DNA from: JBAXQQ01 sp037131695
Lineage (GTDB): Bacteria; Armatimonadota; Hebobacteria; CAIYQO01
DNA: 63,177 nucleotides
Assembly (NCBI GenBank): GCA_964638715.1
Contig: CAZWZF010000024.1
Coordinates: 1-63,177, forward strand
Direction: 5' to 3'
The translations under genes and the position numbers were made by a program. Shown here piece by piece: positions 31,730 to 41,139 of the stretch (the stretch's first letter is position 1; the number at the start of each line of letters is the position of its first letter). The notes beneath the pieces are model-generated. The model was not told where the DNA came from and ran no database searches. It saw nothing but the letters and a program-made list of their open reading frames with translations.

Positions 31730-32155
31730 ATGAACGAATTAAAATTTCCGTTATTAGGTTTGGATGTCAGTAAAAGACGCATCGGGGTGGCGATTGCCGA
31801 GGGTATCACCGCCGACCCGCTGCCGTTGTTTACCTGGCCGCGCGGAAAAAAAACAGTGGATTTCGAGCGTATCGCCAATTGGGTGCGCAAATATGGAATA
31901 GTCGGCGTGGTGGTCGGTTTGCCGGTGAATATGGATGGCACCGTGGGAGATAGCGCGGAGAAGATGGAACAGTTCATTGCTGAATTATCGCAGAAAATAA
32001 CTGTGCCGATTTACCGGCAGGATGAACGCCAGACCACTTTGGAAGCGCGGGAAATATTGGATTTAAACGAATTGGACGCGGAAGAAACTAAAGAAAAATT
32101 AGATGAAATTGCCGCGGTATTGATATTAACGAGGTTTATTAATGAAAAAAGGTAA
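31730..32155 (+). CDS. ruvX: Putative pre-16S rRNA nuclease / Holliday junction resolvase-like protein
   Basis: 141 residues, RNase H-like fold. LLGLDVSKRRIGVAIAEGIT carries the first catalytic Asp; VVGLPVNMDGTVGDSAEKM is the GLP-x-N/x-DG motif; IYRQDERQTTLEAREIL carries the Asp-Glu-Arg segment; DEIAAVLIL ends the fold. Known to mature the 5' end of 16S rRNA. It overlaps mltG by 14 bases, a frequent gene pair in bacteria. Confidence 0.92.
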   Translation: MNELKFPLLGLDVSKRRIGVAIAEGITADPLPLFTWPRGKKTVDFERIANWVRKYGIVGVVVGLPVNMDGTVGDSAEKMEQFIAELSQKITVPIYRQDERQTTLEAREILDLNELDAEETKEKLDEIAAVLILTRFINEKR

Positions 32156-33134
32156 AATCTGGATAAGTCTATTCATCATAATTATTGTCATTTGCGCGTA
32201 TAACTTTAAACAGCAGATTTATGTGCCCATCCAACGCGAAAACAAGGTTCTCTACGTCGTAAAACCTGGCGATAATTACCGTAAAATCGCGGTGAAACTG
32301 CAGCAGGAAAAGCTGATACATAACAGCACGGTATTTTTGCTTTATGTAAAATTGTCCGGCATTTCCACCCACCTGAAAGCTGGCGAGTATGAAATTACCC
32401 CCAAAATGTCAGCGGCGGATATCACTAAACTGCTGGCAAGCGGCAGGACAACCAGCGAAGTGGTGGTGATACCGGAAGGCAAATGGATATTCGAGATTCC
32501 CGGCATCATCGGGATAAATTCACCAACCGCGGCGGCTGATTTTGCCGACGAAGTGAAAAATGTGGCAAAGTGGCGTAAAAAAGTAAGTTTCCCCATTGAA
32601 GGCGACTCCCTGGAAGGCTATCTTTTTCCTGATACCTACATGATGAATAAAAAGTTCACCAGCGACGAATTGATAACTGCCATGCTGAAGCAATTTGAAA
32701 AAAAATGCTATAAAGAATATAAAGACAACCCGCCCGCCGACGGCAGAAGCCTGCACGACGTGGTGACCCTGGCATCCCTGGTCGAAGGCGAAGCGAAACT
32801 GCCGGAAGAAAGACCGATAATCGCCGGAGTATATATTAATCGTATGGCGGAAAAACAGCGGTTGGAGTGTGACGCCACGATATTATATGCGCTCAACCAG
32901 CGGTTGACCCGGGTAGTGCGCCCTCGCGATTATGATTCATCATACAACACCTACCGCGTATTTGGCCTGCCCAAGGGACCAATCAACAACCCCGGCCTGG
33001 CATCATTTGAAGCGGCACTGGCTCCCAAAAAAGTACCATACTTCTTTTACATGGCAAAAGGCGACGGTTCCCACATCTTTTCGGTGACATATAACGAACA
33101 TTTGAAAGCGATACGGTCGGTACGGGGGAATTGA
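32142..33134 (+). CDS. mltG: Endolytic murein transglycosylase
   Basis: 330 residues, with one N-terminal membrane helix (IWISLFIIIIVICAYNF) and the bulk outside the inner membrane. A LysM-like or YceG N-lobe (YVVKPGDNYRKIAVKLQQEK) leads into LEGYLFPDTYMM, then VTLASLVEGEAKLPEERPII with the catalytic glutamate segment near residue 215, then YDSSYNTYRVFGLPKGPINN, all hallmarks of YceG/MltG. It cuts nascent glycan strands and sets their length. It starts inside the ruvX 3' end, so coupled translation is likely. Confidence 0.95.
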   Translation: MKKGKIWISLFIIIIVICAYNFKQQIYVPIQRENKVLYVVKPGDNYRKIAVKLQQEKLIHNSTVFLLYVKLSGISTHLKAGEYEITPKMSAADITKLLASGRTTSEVVVIPEGKWIFEIPGIIGINSPTAAADFADEVKNVAKWRKKVSFPIEGDSLEGYLFPDTYMMNKKFTSDELITAMLKQFEKKCYKEYKDNPPADGRSLHDVVTLASLVEGEAKLPEERPIIAGVYINRMAEKQRLECDATILYALNQRLTRVVRPRDYDSSYNTYRVFGLPKGPINNPGLASFEAALAPKKVPYFFYMAKGDGSHIFSVTYNEHLKAIRSVRGN

Positions 33135-33193
33135 GTAAAATTCTCAATTCTCAATTAATTTTCCTCTTCACTCTTTAAACTTTACTCTTTTAC

Positions 33194-35854
33194 GTGTATC
33201 ATTTAACCGTGCGGTATATCGTTTTTATCTTCATATTGCTTTCAATTAGTGCCTTTTCCCAGGTGATGTTTGCTGACGACTTTATGCGCAGCAGTGCGGA
33301 TGATGGATTGTGGCGGGTTAAAGGTGGGAATTGGGCACTGCAGTCGGCGTGGGACAATGACCCGGCGGGGAATGCCAATAAATTCAAGAGGGCAATCCGG
33401 GCGACCAACCCATTCAGTTGGGTGGGAACCGGCAACCCGGGATGGTGTGCCACCGGCAATGCGGATTGGACTGACTACACTCTGACGGTTTCAGCGCGGA
33501 TCGAGGATAGCGGATATATAGGGTTGTTGTGTGCCATGCCAAATGATAACAGTGGGCATCTGGTGCGTTGGAGCACGGTGGATGCCGGCAACAAGATGGA
33601 GCAGGGGAAATTTGATAACGGGAAGTTCACCCAGTCAGTATCATCAAATGGCGGCCTGGTGCCAGGACGATGGTACAAAATAACTTTAAAAATCTCGAAA
33701 AAATATATCGCAATTTCTGTAGATGGCGAAATGGTAGAAATGCTGGCGGGTGATTATACCGGCGGTATTGGTTTGTATTGCACCGCTGCCGCGCAGTTTG
33801 ACGATGTATCCGCCATTGGCGTCGGGATTGATACTGATGAGATTAAAGACCGCGAGATGTTGAATATCGCTGCGCGATTTCACCCGCGGGACGGTGACAT
33901 GGATGCGGTGTCTGTAGATTGGCTGGCGCCAGATAATGCCGGTGTGCGCAAATTTCGACATATTACCAGCGGTGACGGACATTTTTATACGATTTTAAAA
34001 CCTGGCAGGATAGATGATGGCTGTGTGAAATATTACCTGCAATACCCGGCAAAACAGGCGGATGTAATTGTTGAAAAAAGCAGCGTGAAGGTTTGGAGCG
34101 GCAAGAAATACCATCTCCTTAAAATCGCTAAAATGAACGCTGATGAAGAATATGTGGTTAAAGTTAATTGGCATGGAAGCAAATTAAGGGTGAGTATTGA
34201 TGGTGAAAAAATCGCCATGATTGATAGTAATTTTTCTTTCTGGCACCAGCCGGCGATATTATACAGTGGTACATTCAAGGCTTTGGACAAGGCAATTTAT
34301 GTCAGCGAAAATGCCAGCGACGAGTATTTTGATAAATCCCCGACAAATTGGCTGACGGTGGGCAACTGGGAACAAACGACGCGGTGGGCATGTTCGCCGG
34401 AATGGTCGTTTCTGGGTGGCTGGGGTCGCGGAACCATTGCGCTATGGAATAAATCGGCATATACCGGCGACCAGATTTTTGAAGCGGTCGCGGGGATAAA
34501 AATGGAATACCCCGGCGAAATGCAGTCATACGACGACCGCTACCGCGGGTTGGCAGTGACGATAATGGGGAACCCGATGAATGAGAATGTCGGATATACC
34601 GGCATTATCGGCGCGGATGACGCGGACGGCACTCCCAATCGGCGAACTGTGCTGATGCGGCAGGGGAAAATCGTCGCGACCTGCGATTATATGATGCCGT
34701 CGCGCGGGGCGGGACACCGGGAATGGTTTAACCTGCGTCTGCAAAAAATCGGAAATATTGTCACTTTCTGGCTGGATAATACACTGTTGATTATTTACAA
34801 AGATGCCGCGCCGATTACCTCTGGCGTTCCCGGTTTGTGGGTGAAAAACAATGGTATAGTAGTGGCACGGGCGCGGGTTGATTATGTACAAAAAGCACCT
34901 GCAAAGCAACCGCAAATGGCAATCATCGCGCCGGCATTGCCGGAATGGGTGAATACCGGGAAATATGAAATTAATTTAAAACGCTATTCACCTGTCAAGG
35001 CAGAATTGGCAATGACTGCCGAAGTGCCGATAGGGGAGAACCCGCCAAAAATAACCGGCGATATTGTTCAATTTAATTTTATAAAAAACGGTTATCACTG
35101 GTACAAAATCTGCCTGACTAACGGGAACAATTCGTCTTTCCCAGTTGATATCAACCTTCCGGTGTTCAATCCATCCATGAACCCAATGCGCGACCCGTTG
35201 GCGAGTTACCGATTCAACGAAGGCAGCGGCGAAACTGTGAAAGATATTGGCAGAGCTCCGGCGCTTAACCTGAAAAAACCAAAGGATGTCCCCTGTGATT
35301 GGAAAAGCGGCAAAGGCTTGCAGTTGCATGGTGATTTACCGGTGATGATGAGCCAGGGAAGCGCGAATAAATTGAAATCGATTGCGGAAAAGAAATCCGC
35401 GACTATTTCTGCCTGGGTATCCATCGATACTGTTTACCCGCCGCCATTCCCGATATGGAACAGTTCGATAATATCCTGGGAAACCGCGCAAAAACGCAAT
35501 TTTGTCCTCGGTTTCGAGGTTGACCGTCCGATATTTTCCACATCTCCGGGCGATATTTCAACTACCTTGCCGGATGCTATAATAACCGAGATGGGCATTC
35601 ATCCCAGCCTGCACCAGATGGTAATCACCTGGGACGGCACGGTGACCAGTTATTATCTCGACGGCGAACTGTTCAACCAGCGTAAAATAACCTGGCACAC
35701 CGCTGACTGGGATACCGATGCTCCATTGATATTAGGCGCATCCGCCAACGGAAAATCCCCCTTCCTGGGGCGATATTACCAGGTGGATATTTACGACAAA
35801 TGCGCCGGTAAAGATGACGTAACAGCGATGTATAACGCGGGACCGGATGGTTAA
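33194..35854 (+). CDS. Large exported LamG/3-keto-disaccharide-hydrolase-fold repeat protein
   Basis: 886 residues from GTG 33194; a second GTG at 33209 is also possible and no good ribosome site decides. The signal peptide is RYIVFIFILLSISAFSQ. Three concanavalin-like segments follow: residues about 28-215 (FADDFMRSSADDGLWRVKGG, WYKITLKISKKYIAISVDGE), about 220-375, and about 390-565 (WLTVGNWEQTTRWACSPEWS). The first and third resemble the DUF1080-type domain. The C-terminal 200 residues are LamG-like (YRFNEGSGETVKDIG, ISAWVSIDTVYPP, HQMVITWDGTVTSYYLDGEL). No catalytic signature is evident. It probably binds or decorates extracellular glycan. It stands alone after mltG. Confidence 0.8.
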   Translation: MYHLTVRYIVFIFILLSISAFSQVMFADDFMRSSADDGLWRVKGGNWALQSAWDNDPAGNANKFKRAIRATNPFSWVGTGNPGWCATGNADWTDYTLTVSARIEDSGYIGLLCAMPNDNSGHLVRWSTVDAGNKMEQGKFDNGKFTQSVSSNGGLVPGRWYKITLKISKKYIAISVDGEMVEMLAGDYTGGIGLYCTAAAQFDDVSAIGVGIDTDEIKDREMLNIAARFHPRDGDMDAVSVDWLAPDNAGVRKFRHITSGDGHFYTILKPGRIDDGCVKYYLQYPAKQADVIVEKSSVKVWSGKKYHLLKIAKMNADEEYVVKVNWHGSKLRVSIDGEKIAMIDSNFSFWHQPAILYSGTFKALDKAIYVSENASDEYFDKSPTNWLTVGNWEQTTRWACSPEWSFLGGWGRGTIALWNKSAYTGDQIFEAVAGIKMEYPGEMQSYDDRYRGLAVTIMGNPMNENVGYTGIIGADDADGTPNRRTVLMRQGKIVATCDYMMPSRGAGHREWFNLRLQKIGNIVTFWLDNTLLIIYKDAAPITSGVPGLWVKNNGIVVARARVDYVQKAPAKQPQMAIIAPALPEWVNTGKYEINLKRYSPVKAELAMTAEVPIGENPPKITGDIVQFNFIKNGYHWYKICLTNGNNSSFPVDINLPVFNPSMNPMRDPLASYRFNEGSGETVKDIGRAPALNLKKPKDVPCDWKSGKGLQLHGDLPVMMSQGSANKLKSIAEKKSATISAWVSIDTVYPPPFPIWNSSIISWETAQKRNFVLGFEVDRPIFSTSPGDISTTLPDAIITEMGIHPSLHQMVITWDGTVTSYYLDGELFNQRKITWHTADWDTDAPLILGASANGKSPFLGRYYQVDIYDKCAGKDDVTAMYNAGPDG

Positions 35855-35985
35855 TTACGAATTACGAAATAAATTTACATCGATGGGCAGGATGGGAAGG
35901 ATATATGTTTTGCTTTGCAAAAATTAATCATGACAATCATGTTAATCATGTCAAAAAATTATGAAAACTGAAAACTGAAAACTAC
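35852..35985 (+). repeat. Dispersed composite repeat, plus copy 2, with flanking 'aattacgaatt' and 'aaaactgaaaac'
   Basis: The core 35878-35956 matches 28822-28898 block for block. It is flanked by 'taattacgaattacg' (35852) and 'gaaaactgaaaactgaaaac' (35964), both also seen in other intergenic spaces (28783; 11300). Confidence 0.75.
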
Positions 35986-35999
35986 CAAAGGACTTACAA

Positions 36000-36572
36000 A
36001 TGCCATTTTGTGCTACATATTTTTTATATTGCCACCCAGAAGAGCTTTCTTCTACTTATCTGGAAGCGATTGATACTCCGGCCGGATATCTGGTCAGCAG
36101 CGGTAACGGGATGATTTTTACTGATGCTGTTATTACTGAAACGGCGAATTGGCATCGGCAAACCGAACTTGCCGGCGAGATGGCGGGTGACAGCGGGTTG
36201 GCGCTGTCATATTTCGCGGTGGGGAACACCTGGGGAGTCTCGCTGAATTACACCGGCAAACAGCTAAGCACCGCCTACGATTACGATAATCCGAAAATGC
36301 AGGAAAAGATAACCGGAACCCTGATAGAGATAGAAACAGAATTGATAAACGCCTTCCCGACTAAAATAGACAGCGACGAGTTGGACGCCATGCTGGGAGG
36401 TTTGCTTTCCGGGGTAATCTCGGTTGACGACGTATTTAATTACCTGCTCCTCGCCATCGGCGCATCCCCCGACTGGATACGCTGGTCCTGGTATGAAGCT
36501 GTGGCTGAAAATCTTGACATAGACCCCGACCTGGAAGACCGGGTAGCACCGCTGGGGAATGCGGAGATATAG
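36000..36572 (+). CDS. Protein of unknown function
   Basis: 190 residues; AAGGA precedes the start. I do not recognise a family. The sequence is acidic and has no signal peptide or membrane helix. It contains SYFAVGNTWGVSLNYTGKQL and a segment of predicted helices (KITGTLIEIETELINAFPTK, ELDAMLGGLLSGVISVDDVF) and ends RVAPLGNAEI. Codon use is like its neighbours, and the good ribosome site supports a real gene. It stands between the LamG-like gene and a small inverted-repeat element. Confidence 0.65.
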   Translation: MPFCATYFLYCHPEELSSTYLEAIDTPAGYLVSSGNGMIFTDAVITETANWHRQTELAGEMAGDSGLALSYFAVGNTWGVSLNYTGKQLSTAYDYDNPKMQEKITGTLIEIETELINAFPTKIDSDELDAMLGGLLSGVISVDDVFNYLLLAIGASPDWIRWSWYEAVAENLDIDPDLEDRVAPLGNAEI

Positions 36573-36633
36573 ACTAAGTGCCGCAATTCTGCATTATAGA
36601 TTATTAAATTTAACCACGAAATGGCAACTGTAG

Positions 36634-36812
36634 AGGCTCTTGCAAAACCTATTTTTTCAAATGTTTAGGTTGCAGGTTTGTGGTAGGCGAAAACCACCCC
36701 GACCTTCGGCCACCCCTCCTTGCCAAGGAGGGGAGTTTAAAAAAAGTTTTTGATTATTAGGGTAGGGGGTGGTTGAGTTGATTATATATTTAGTATGGTT
36801 TTGCAAGAGCCT
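36634..36812. mobile_element. MITE-like element with 16-bp perfect terminal inverted repeats
   Basis: aggctcttgcaaaacc at 36634-36649 and its exact reverse complement at 36797-36812 bound 179 bases with no coding capacity. Inside lies the palindrome at 36713-36733 and a looser stem (accaccccgacc with gggggtggtt). The ends look like those of a DNA transposon moved in trans. No target duplication is certain. Confidence 0.7.
36713..36733. repeat. Palindrome cccctccttgccaaggaggg(g), copy 1
   Basis: Nine-base arms around gcc. The identical 21-base sequence recurs at 58790-58810, and both are followed by agttta or agtttatt. A related but different palindrome (cctccctcggcgagggagg) is at 55681-55699. 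Here it is nested inside the MITE-like element. Confidence 0.8.
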
Positions 36813-36961
36813 GTATAATTCACTGTTTTCGTGCTTTTTCGTGCATTTCGTGGTTATAAAAATGACTGAAAAATCCGAATTGTTACTGATATCAGACATT
36901 GTATCTCTTCCCTGAAAAATCTGCTAAAATTACCAGCATATACGACATTTTGAGGATTTTT

Positions 36962-39900
36962 ATGTCATCTGTTTCCAAGAAGATATTGCTGATAATTTTT
37001 GTATTTACCGCTTTTTACGCGCATTTGCGGCTGCAGCCATATATCAATCCCGCGGCGGCGCTGCATATCAGTGTTAATCGCAGCGAGGCAAAAGAGATTG
37101 CCGCGAAATCTGTCGGCATTAAGGGAAATGCGGATGTACAGTTTGAGGTAGACGAGGACGCGCGAATTTATCTTGAACGCGAAATGGGATTGCAGCGCAC
37201 TAATTCTGTTGCCCAGCAATACGGCTTCATTTACAACTGGACAGTAATTTATCCTGATGGAACCAACATCTACATCGACCCGGAAGGCCGGTTGAATGGA
37301 TGTGAGTTTTCTGATAACCGGTCGCCGTCAGTTGCCGACGGTGTTAATAAATATCTTGAAGATAAATTGCAGATAAAGCTGGCGGATTATTCCGTCGCGG
37401 CGGCGCCTGTGCAGATGGACAGCCATCGACCGGTGAAATACCAGTGGGAGCGTGACAACGGCAAGACTGGCAATGCCCAGGAAGTTATCACCGCGGTTGT
37501 TTGTGATGGCAGCCTGCAAAAATTTCGCCGGTCGCTGCAGGTGCCGGAATATTTCAAGGATATCCAGGGAAATCAGGAACAGATGGGTGACGCGCTGACA
37601 ATGCTGGCGCAGTCGCTTTTCGCGATACCGTACTTGGCGGCGGCATGGGCAATTATTCTGGCGTGGCGGCGGCGCGAGTTGCGCTGGCGAGTGGCAATAT
37701 TGCCGGCGGTGCTGGTGACTATAATCGCTATCGTTAACCAGTTGAACATGGTGTTGCTTTTTAACTATGCACGTCCAGACAATATCGAGTTAGCCATAAC
37801 CCTTGCCACCATAACAGCCCAATCATTTACCAGTACCATGCTGCTGGTGGCGGCGGGCGACTGGCTGTACCGGCAAGCTTTCCCGGATCATCCATCAATG
37901 GGGGCATGGTTCCGCCTGGGCGGCATCACCGCGCCGGGTGGCAAGTTAAGGGTTGGCATCGGATATGCGCTATTTGCGTTTCACCTGGGTTATGTGGCGA
38001 TATTTTATGGCATTGCCCATCGTTTTGGCGGGTGGTCGCCGGCATTGGTGCCGTATAATGATTTGTTCAACAGCCAGACGCCGTGGATTTACGCCTTGCT
38101 TGTCGGGGTTCACGCGGCGGTATTCGAGGAGTTTTTATTCCGGGTAGTGGCGATTTCATGGCTGCGCAAGGTGCTGAAAAACGATATTATCGCAGTTGTA
38201 ATACCGGCGCTGATGTGGGCGTTTGCACACTGCAATTACGCCGCCCAGCCGTTTTATATTCGCGGGGTAGAACTTACCGTGATTGGCATTATTTTCGGCC
38301 TTATTTTCCTGCGCTTCGGTCCGCTCCCCACTCTTATCAGCCACGCGGCTTTCAATGCCTTCCTCACCGCGGAGTCATTCCTGTCTGACAAATCAATGCT
38401 GCCCAGCTTTTTTATCGTCATATTCTTTATCGCCATCCCGGCATTACTGACGCTGCTGCCGCATAAAAAAGTCGCGAAGATACGCCTGAATAAACAAATC
38501 GCCAGCGCCGATGTGCCTGTGCCGGAACCGGAAGAAGTGAATATACCGTACCAAACCCCGCGAAAATTGCTGATTGCATCCGGGGTAATGCTTATAGTGA
38601 TAGCGATATTGACGGTGGTGAAATACCCGGTTATCAAGGCTGAATTAGCGAAAAATACCAGTAAAAATTATCCAAATAGAACAGAAATTATCCGTATAGC
38701 AGAAGATACCGTATCAAAACAAGGTGCTGTGGTCGACGGGTGGACGCAATTTGTCGCGGTATCATCAGAAAAAAGGACGGATGAAAAAGATTATCATGGT
38801 TATACTAAAGAAGTATGTGATGGCATTCGGCTGCGTCTGGATAACCCGCCGGAATTATGGGTAGTTGGCTGGATAAAACCTGCCACCGGTGAACGCTGGA
38901 CGGTGCGGATATTGCCGGATGGCAAGGTGTGGGATGTCAGGTTGAAAACGAAGGACGACGCTGATGGGGCATTCATAACCGCAAAACAAGCGGAAGATAT
39001 CGCGCTGAATGCGCTGATAAAACTGGGTCTGCCCAAAAAAAACCTGCTGATGCAAAGTATAGAACAGGAGAACCTGCCTAACCGTAATCGATATAAAATC
39101 ACCTGGTTATATTATAAACAGATAGTGGTGCCGCATTTTGAATCAATAATTCGTACCGAAGTTGATGGCGGAAGGATGAATGGCATAAACCGCGAGTTTT
39201 TAGTGCCGGATAATGGCGAAAAGTCAAAACCGCCGATATTATTAATTTCAGCGGGTATTATCTTTATTGTAATGCTGATCATTACCGCACTGCGGGTGAA
39301 AAAACTTACCCGTATGGAAGTGCGGATAATGGCATACAGCGGAATATTGCTTTTGGTGTGCTGGTGCGTTAATGTTGCAATGCGCATGCCGCAGCTAATC
39401 AATGATATGCCGCCAAATATATCTGTGGTGGCATATAAATTCACCACCTATAGCCAGTTCATCACCGGCGGCATCATGGCAATCGCTCTGCTGCTGTTTG
39501 CGCTGTATGCCATATTAGCCGGTCGGCGCAGTGGCGGAGAATCCAATCAAATTACTTTGAAATCATTGCGTGACGCGGTCTGCCTGCTGCCAATTTCCTT
39601 GCCAGCCATCGCAATGCTGGTTGTGCCGGTATTTTATTATATGAAATGGAAAGTAGATTATATTGATCCTAATCTATTATTAGGTATGATGCGAATGCCG
39701 TCAGATATTCAATCACTTCCAAATGCACCAGTATTAGAGGTGATAAACGCTTTCATTACCACATCGCCGTGGCTGGCAATGATAATTTCTGCATTAATGA
39801 TTTCGGGAATTTCCTGGGTAATCAGCGAATTGCCGGCGGCATTTGTAAGAGTAACAAGGTTTCCGATATGGGCAATTGTTATTGTGATTGCTGGAATTAT

Positions 39901-40108
39901 TGTATTGTTAATACCGAAAGATGCTATTTATACACAAACATGGTCTATTGATTATGATGCCGTGAAAATTGTCAGCCTGATAGTCGCAATAGTAACTGCC
40001 GGATATTTGTTCATCATCCGCATGTCCCGACAAAATATACTCATTATCCCCACCGCGGTTTTTGTGGCGGTAATTTTGCATCAGACTGCGGTAATGTTGC
40101 AGTTTTAA
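36962..40108 (+). CDS. CPBP-family intramembrane glutamic endopeptidase with extra PepSY-like and membrane regions
   Basis: The start at ATG 36962 has TGAGGA upstream and yields MSSVSKKILLIIFVFTAFYA, a membrane anchor; an ATG at 36899 is in frame but lacks a site. The 1048-residue product has a soluble PepSY-like region (about 45-210), eight or so helices, and the CPBP motifs: Glu389-Glu390 in VFEEFLFRVV, FAHCN, and SHAAFNAF. A second PepSY-like region follows (about 570-770: ITAKQAEDIALNALIKLGLP), then several more helices. CPBP proteases (Rce1-like) cut within the membrane; in bacteria roles include bacteriocin immunity and processing. The length is about three times a normal CPBP protein. 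Single gene; substrate unknown. Confidence 0.85.
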   Translation: MSSVSKKILLIIFVFTAFYAHLRLQPYINPAAALHISVNRSEAKEIAAKSVGIKGNADVQFEVDEDARIYLEREMGLQRTNSVAQQYGFIYNWTVIYPDGTNIYIDPEGRLNGCEFSDNRSPSVADGVNKYLEDKLQIKLADYSVAAAPVQMDSHRPVKYQWERDNGKTGNAQEVITAVVCDGSLQKFRRSLQVPEYFKDIQGNQEQMGDALTMLAQSLFAIPYLAAAWAIILAWRRRELRWRVAILPAVLVTIIAIVNQLNMVLLFNYARPDNIELAITLATITAQSFTSTMLLVAAGDWLYRQAFPDHPSMGAWFRLGGITAPGGKLRVGIGYALFAFHLGYVAIFYGIAHRFGGWSPALVPYNDLFNSQTPWIYALLVGVHAAVFEEFLFRVVAISWLRKVLKNDIIAVVIPALMWAFAHCNYAAQPFYIRGVELTVIGIIFGLIFLRFGPLPTLISHAAFNAFLTAESFLSDKSMLPSFFIVIFFIAIPALLTLLPHKKVAKIRLNKQIASADVPVPEPEEVNIPYQTPRKLLIASGVMLIVIAILTVVKYPVIKAELAKNTSKNYPNRTEIIRIAEDTVSKQGAVVDGWTQFVAVSSEKRTDEKDYHGYTKEVCDGIRLRLDNPPELWVVGWIKPATGERWTVRILPDGKVWDVRLKTKDDADGAFITAKQAEDIALNALIKLGLPKKNLLMQSIEQENLPNRNRYKITWLYYKQIVVPHFESIIRTEVDGGRMNGINREFLVPDNGEKSKPPILLISAGIIFIVMLIITALRVKKLTRMEVRIMAYSGILLLVCWCVNVAMRMPQLINDMPPNISVVAYKFTTYSQFITGGIMAIALLLFALYAILAGRRSGGESNQITLKSLRDAVCLLPISLPAIAMLVVPVFYYMKWKVDYIDPNLLLGMMRMPSDIQSLPNAPVLEVINAFITTSPWLAMIISALMISGISWVISELPAAFVRVTRFPIWAIVIVIAGIIVLLIPKDAIYTQTWSIDYDAVKIVSLIVAIVTAGYLFIIRMSRQNILIIPTAVFVAVILHQTAVMLQF

Positions 40109-40124
40109 AGGTAGACAAAATGGT

Positions 40125-40223
40125 GTTACACAGAGATGCACAGAGGAGACACAGAGCTACACAGAGCCTTTATTAAAATTCACTCCGTGAATCTTGTGGC
40201 TCCTCTGTACATATCTGTGTAAC
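40125..40223. repeat. 'acacagag' repeat forming a long imperfect hairpin between convergent genes
   Basis: Left half gttacacagagatgcacaga (from 40125) pairs with the right half ending tctgtacatatctgtgtaac (40223), with inner gaggagacac against gtggctcctc. It lies between the stops of the CPBP gene and the convergent nagA gene, so it may serve as a two-way terminator. The 'acacagag' motif recurs at 43969-44052 and 52700-52735. Confidence 0.7.
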
Positions 40224-40227
40224 TAAT

Positions 40228-41139
40228 TCAATTTACATACTTCTCCGGGTTCACACTTGTCATTTCCTGAATCTCTTCATGTGAAAATCCGAGTTTTTCT
40301 TTCAGGTTTTCTGCGGCTTGCTGCATGGTTACCGCGGCGCCGGCCAGCAAGGTGCTGCCGGGTTGACGCGCTACCTGGTCTTCGCCGACTTCAACTTCCA
40401 TACGACCAATGCGGTAACGACCGGGGCCAAGGCCGGCGGCGGACATGGCGTCGGTCACAATTATCGCGCGGTCTATTCCAACCAAATCTATGTAGTTGCG
40501 CAGTGCGAAAAATGGGATGTGGGCACCATCGGTGATGAATGTGTATTGCAGATAATTGCGCAGCGATAACGCGCGTTGGACGATGTTGTCGTGACGGTGC
40601 ATGGTGGCGGGGCAACCGTTGCCGAGGTGGGAGAATAGCGACAGACCGGCGTCGCAGGCAGCCTTTAGCTGATCAATCGAGGCGTCGGTATGGCCGGCGG
40701 CGACACGGATACCGGCATTAACCAGATAGCGGGTGATGGTACTATTCTCATCGCATTCTGGTGCCAGGGTAATTAATTTCACCAGTCCGTCGCCAGCGTT
40801 AATCAACTTCGCGGCATCTTCAATATTAGGAATAACCACTCCGTCTACCGGGTGCGCGCCGACATAGCCATGAATCGGACTGATAAACGGACCTTCGACA
40901 TGGATGCCGGTTATTATTGACGCGATGAACGAGTCTTCATTGCGCGCGTCAATGATGCGGCGAATACGGCCGCACATATTTGGCAGAAATTCTGTGGTGA
41001 TAGTTGCAAGGAAAGATGAAACGCCGCCAAGTTTCATGGCTTCGCAGGCACGACGGATGTCCGGGGTTGATACGCCATCTGCGTTAAAATCAACCCCGGC
41101 AAAACCATTCACCTGTAAATCGATATAATTCGCCGTCAT
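40228..41139 (-). CDS. nagA: N-acetylglucosamine-6-phosphate deacetylase, short form
   Basis: 303 residues against about 380 usual; the N-terminal part of the small beta-domain is absent and the protein starts directly at YIDLQVNGFAGVDFNADG, which corresponds to E. coli's DVQLNG segment. The metal and catalytic residues are kept: Glu in IHVEGPFIS, His in VAAGHTDASIDQ, His in LFSHLGNGCPATMHRHD, Asp in IVTDAMSAAGLGPG. It removes acetate from GlcNAc-6-P, feeding nagB. It shares one base with the nagB stop (TAATG), so it is the last gene of a coupled operon. Confidence 0.9.
   Translation of the reverse strand: MTANYIDLQVNGFAGVDFNADGVSTPDIRRACEAMKLGGVSSFLATITTEFLPNMCGRIRRIIDARNEDSFIASIITGIHVEGPFISPIHGYVGAHPVDGVVIPNIEDAAKLINAGDGLVKLITLAPECDENSTITRYLVNAGIRVAAGHTDASIDQLKAACDAGLSLFSHLGNGCPATMHRHDNIVQRALSLRNYLQYTFITDGAHIPFFALRNYIDLVGIDRAIIVTDAMSAAGLGPGRYRIGRMEVEVGEDQVARQPGSTLLAGAAVTMQQAAENLKEKLGFSHEEIQEMTSVNPEKYVN

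Larger units (their letters stand above)
36573..36961. other. Intergenic region carrying a MITE-like element (389 bases)
   Basis: After the unknown gene. It contains the 179-bp inverted-repeat element at 36634-36812 and, on either side, AT-rich 'aaccacgaaatgg' and 'gtgctttttcgtgcatttcg' sequence that reads like a broken 'ACCACGAA...CACGAAAA' dispersed repeat. The start of the CPBP gene at 36962 follows TGAGGA. Confidence 0.65.
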
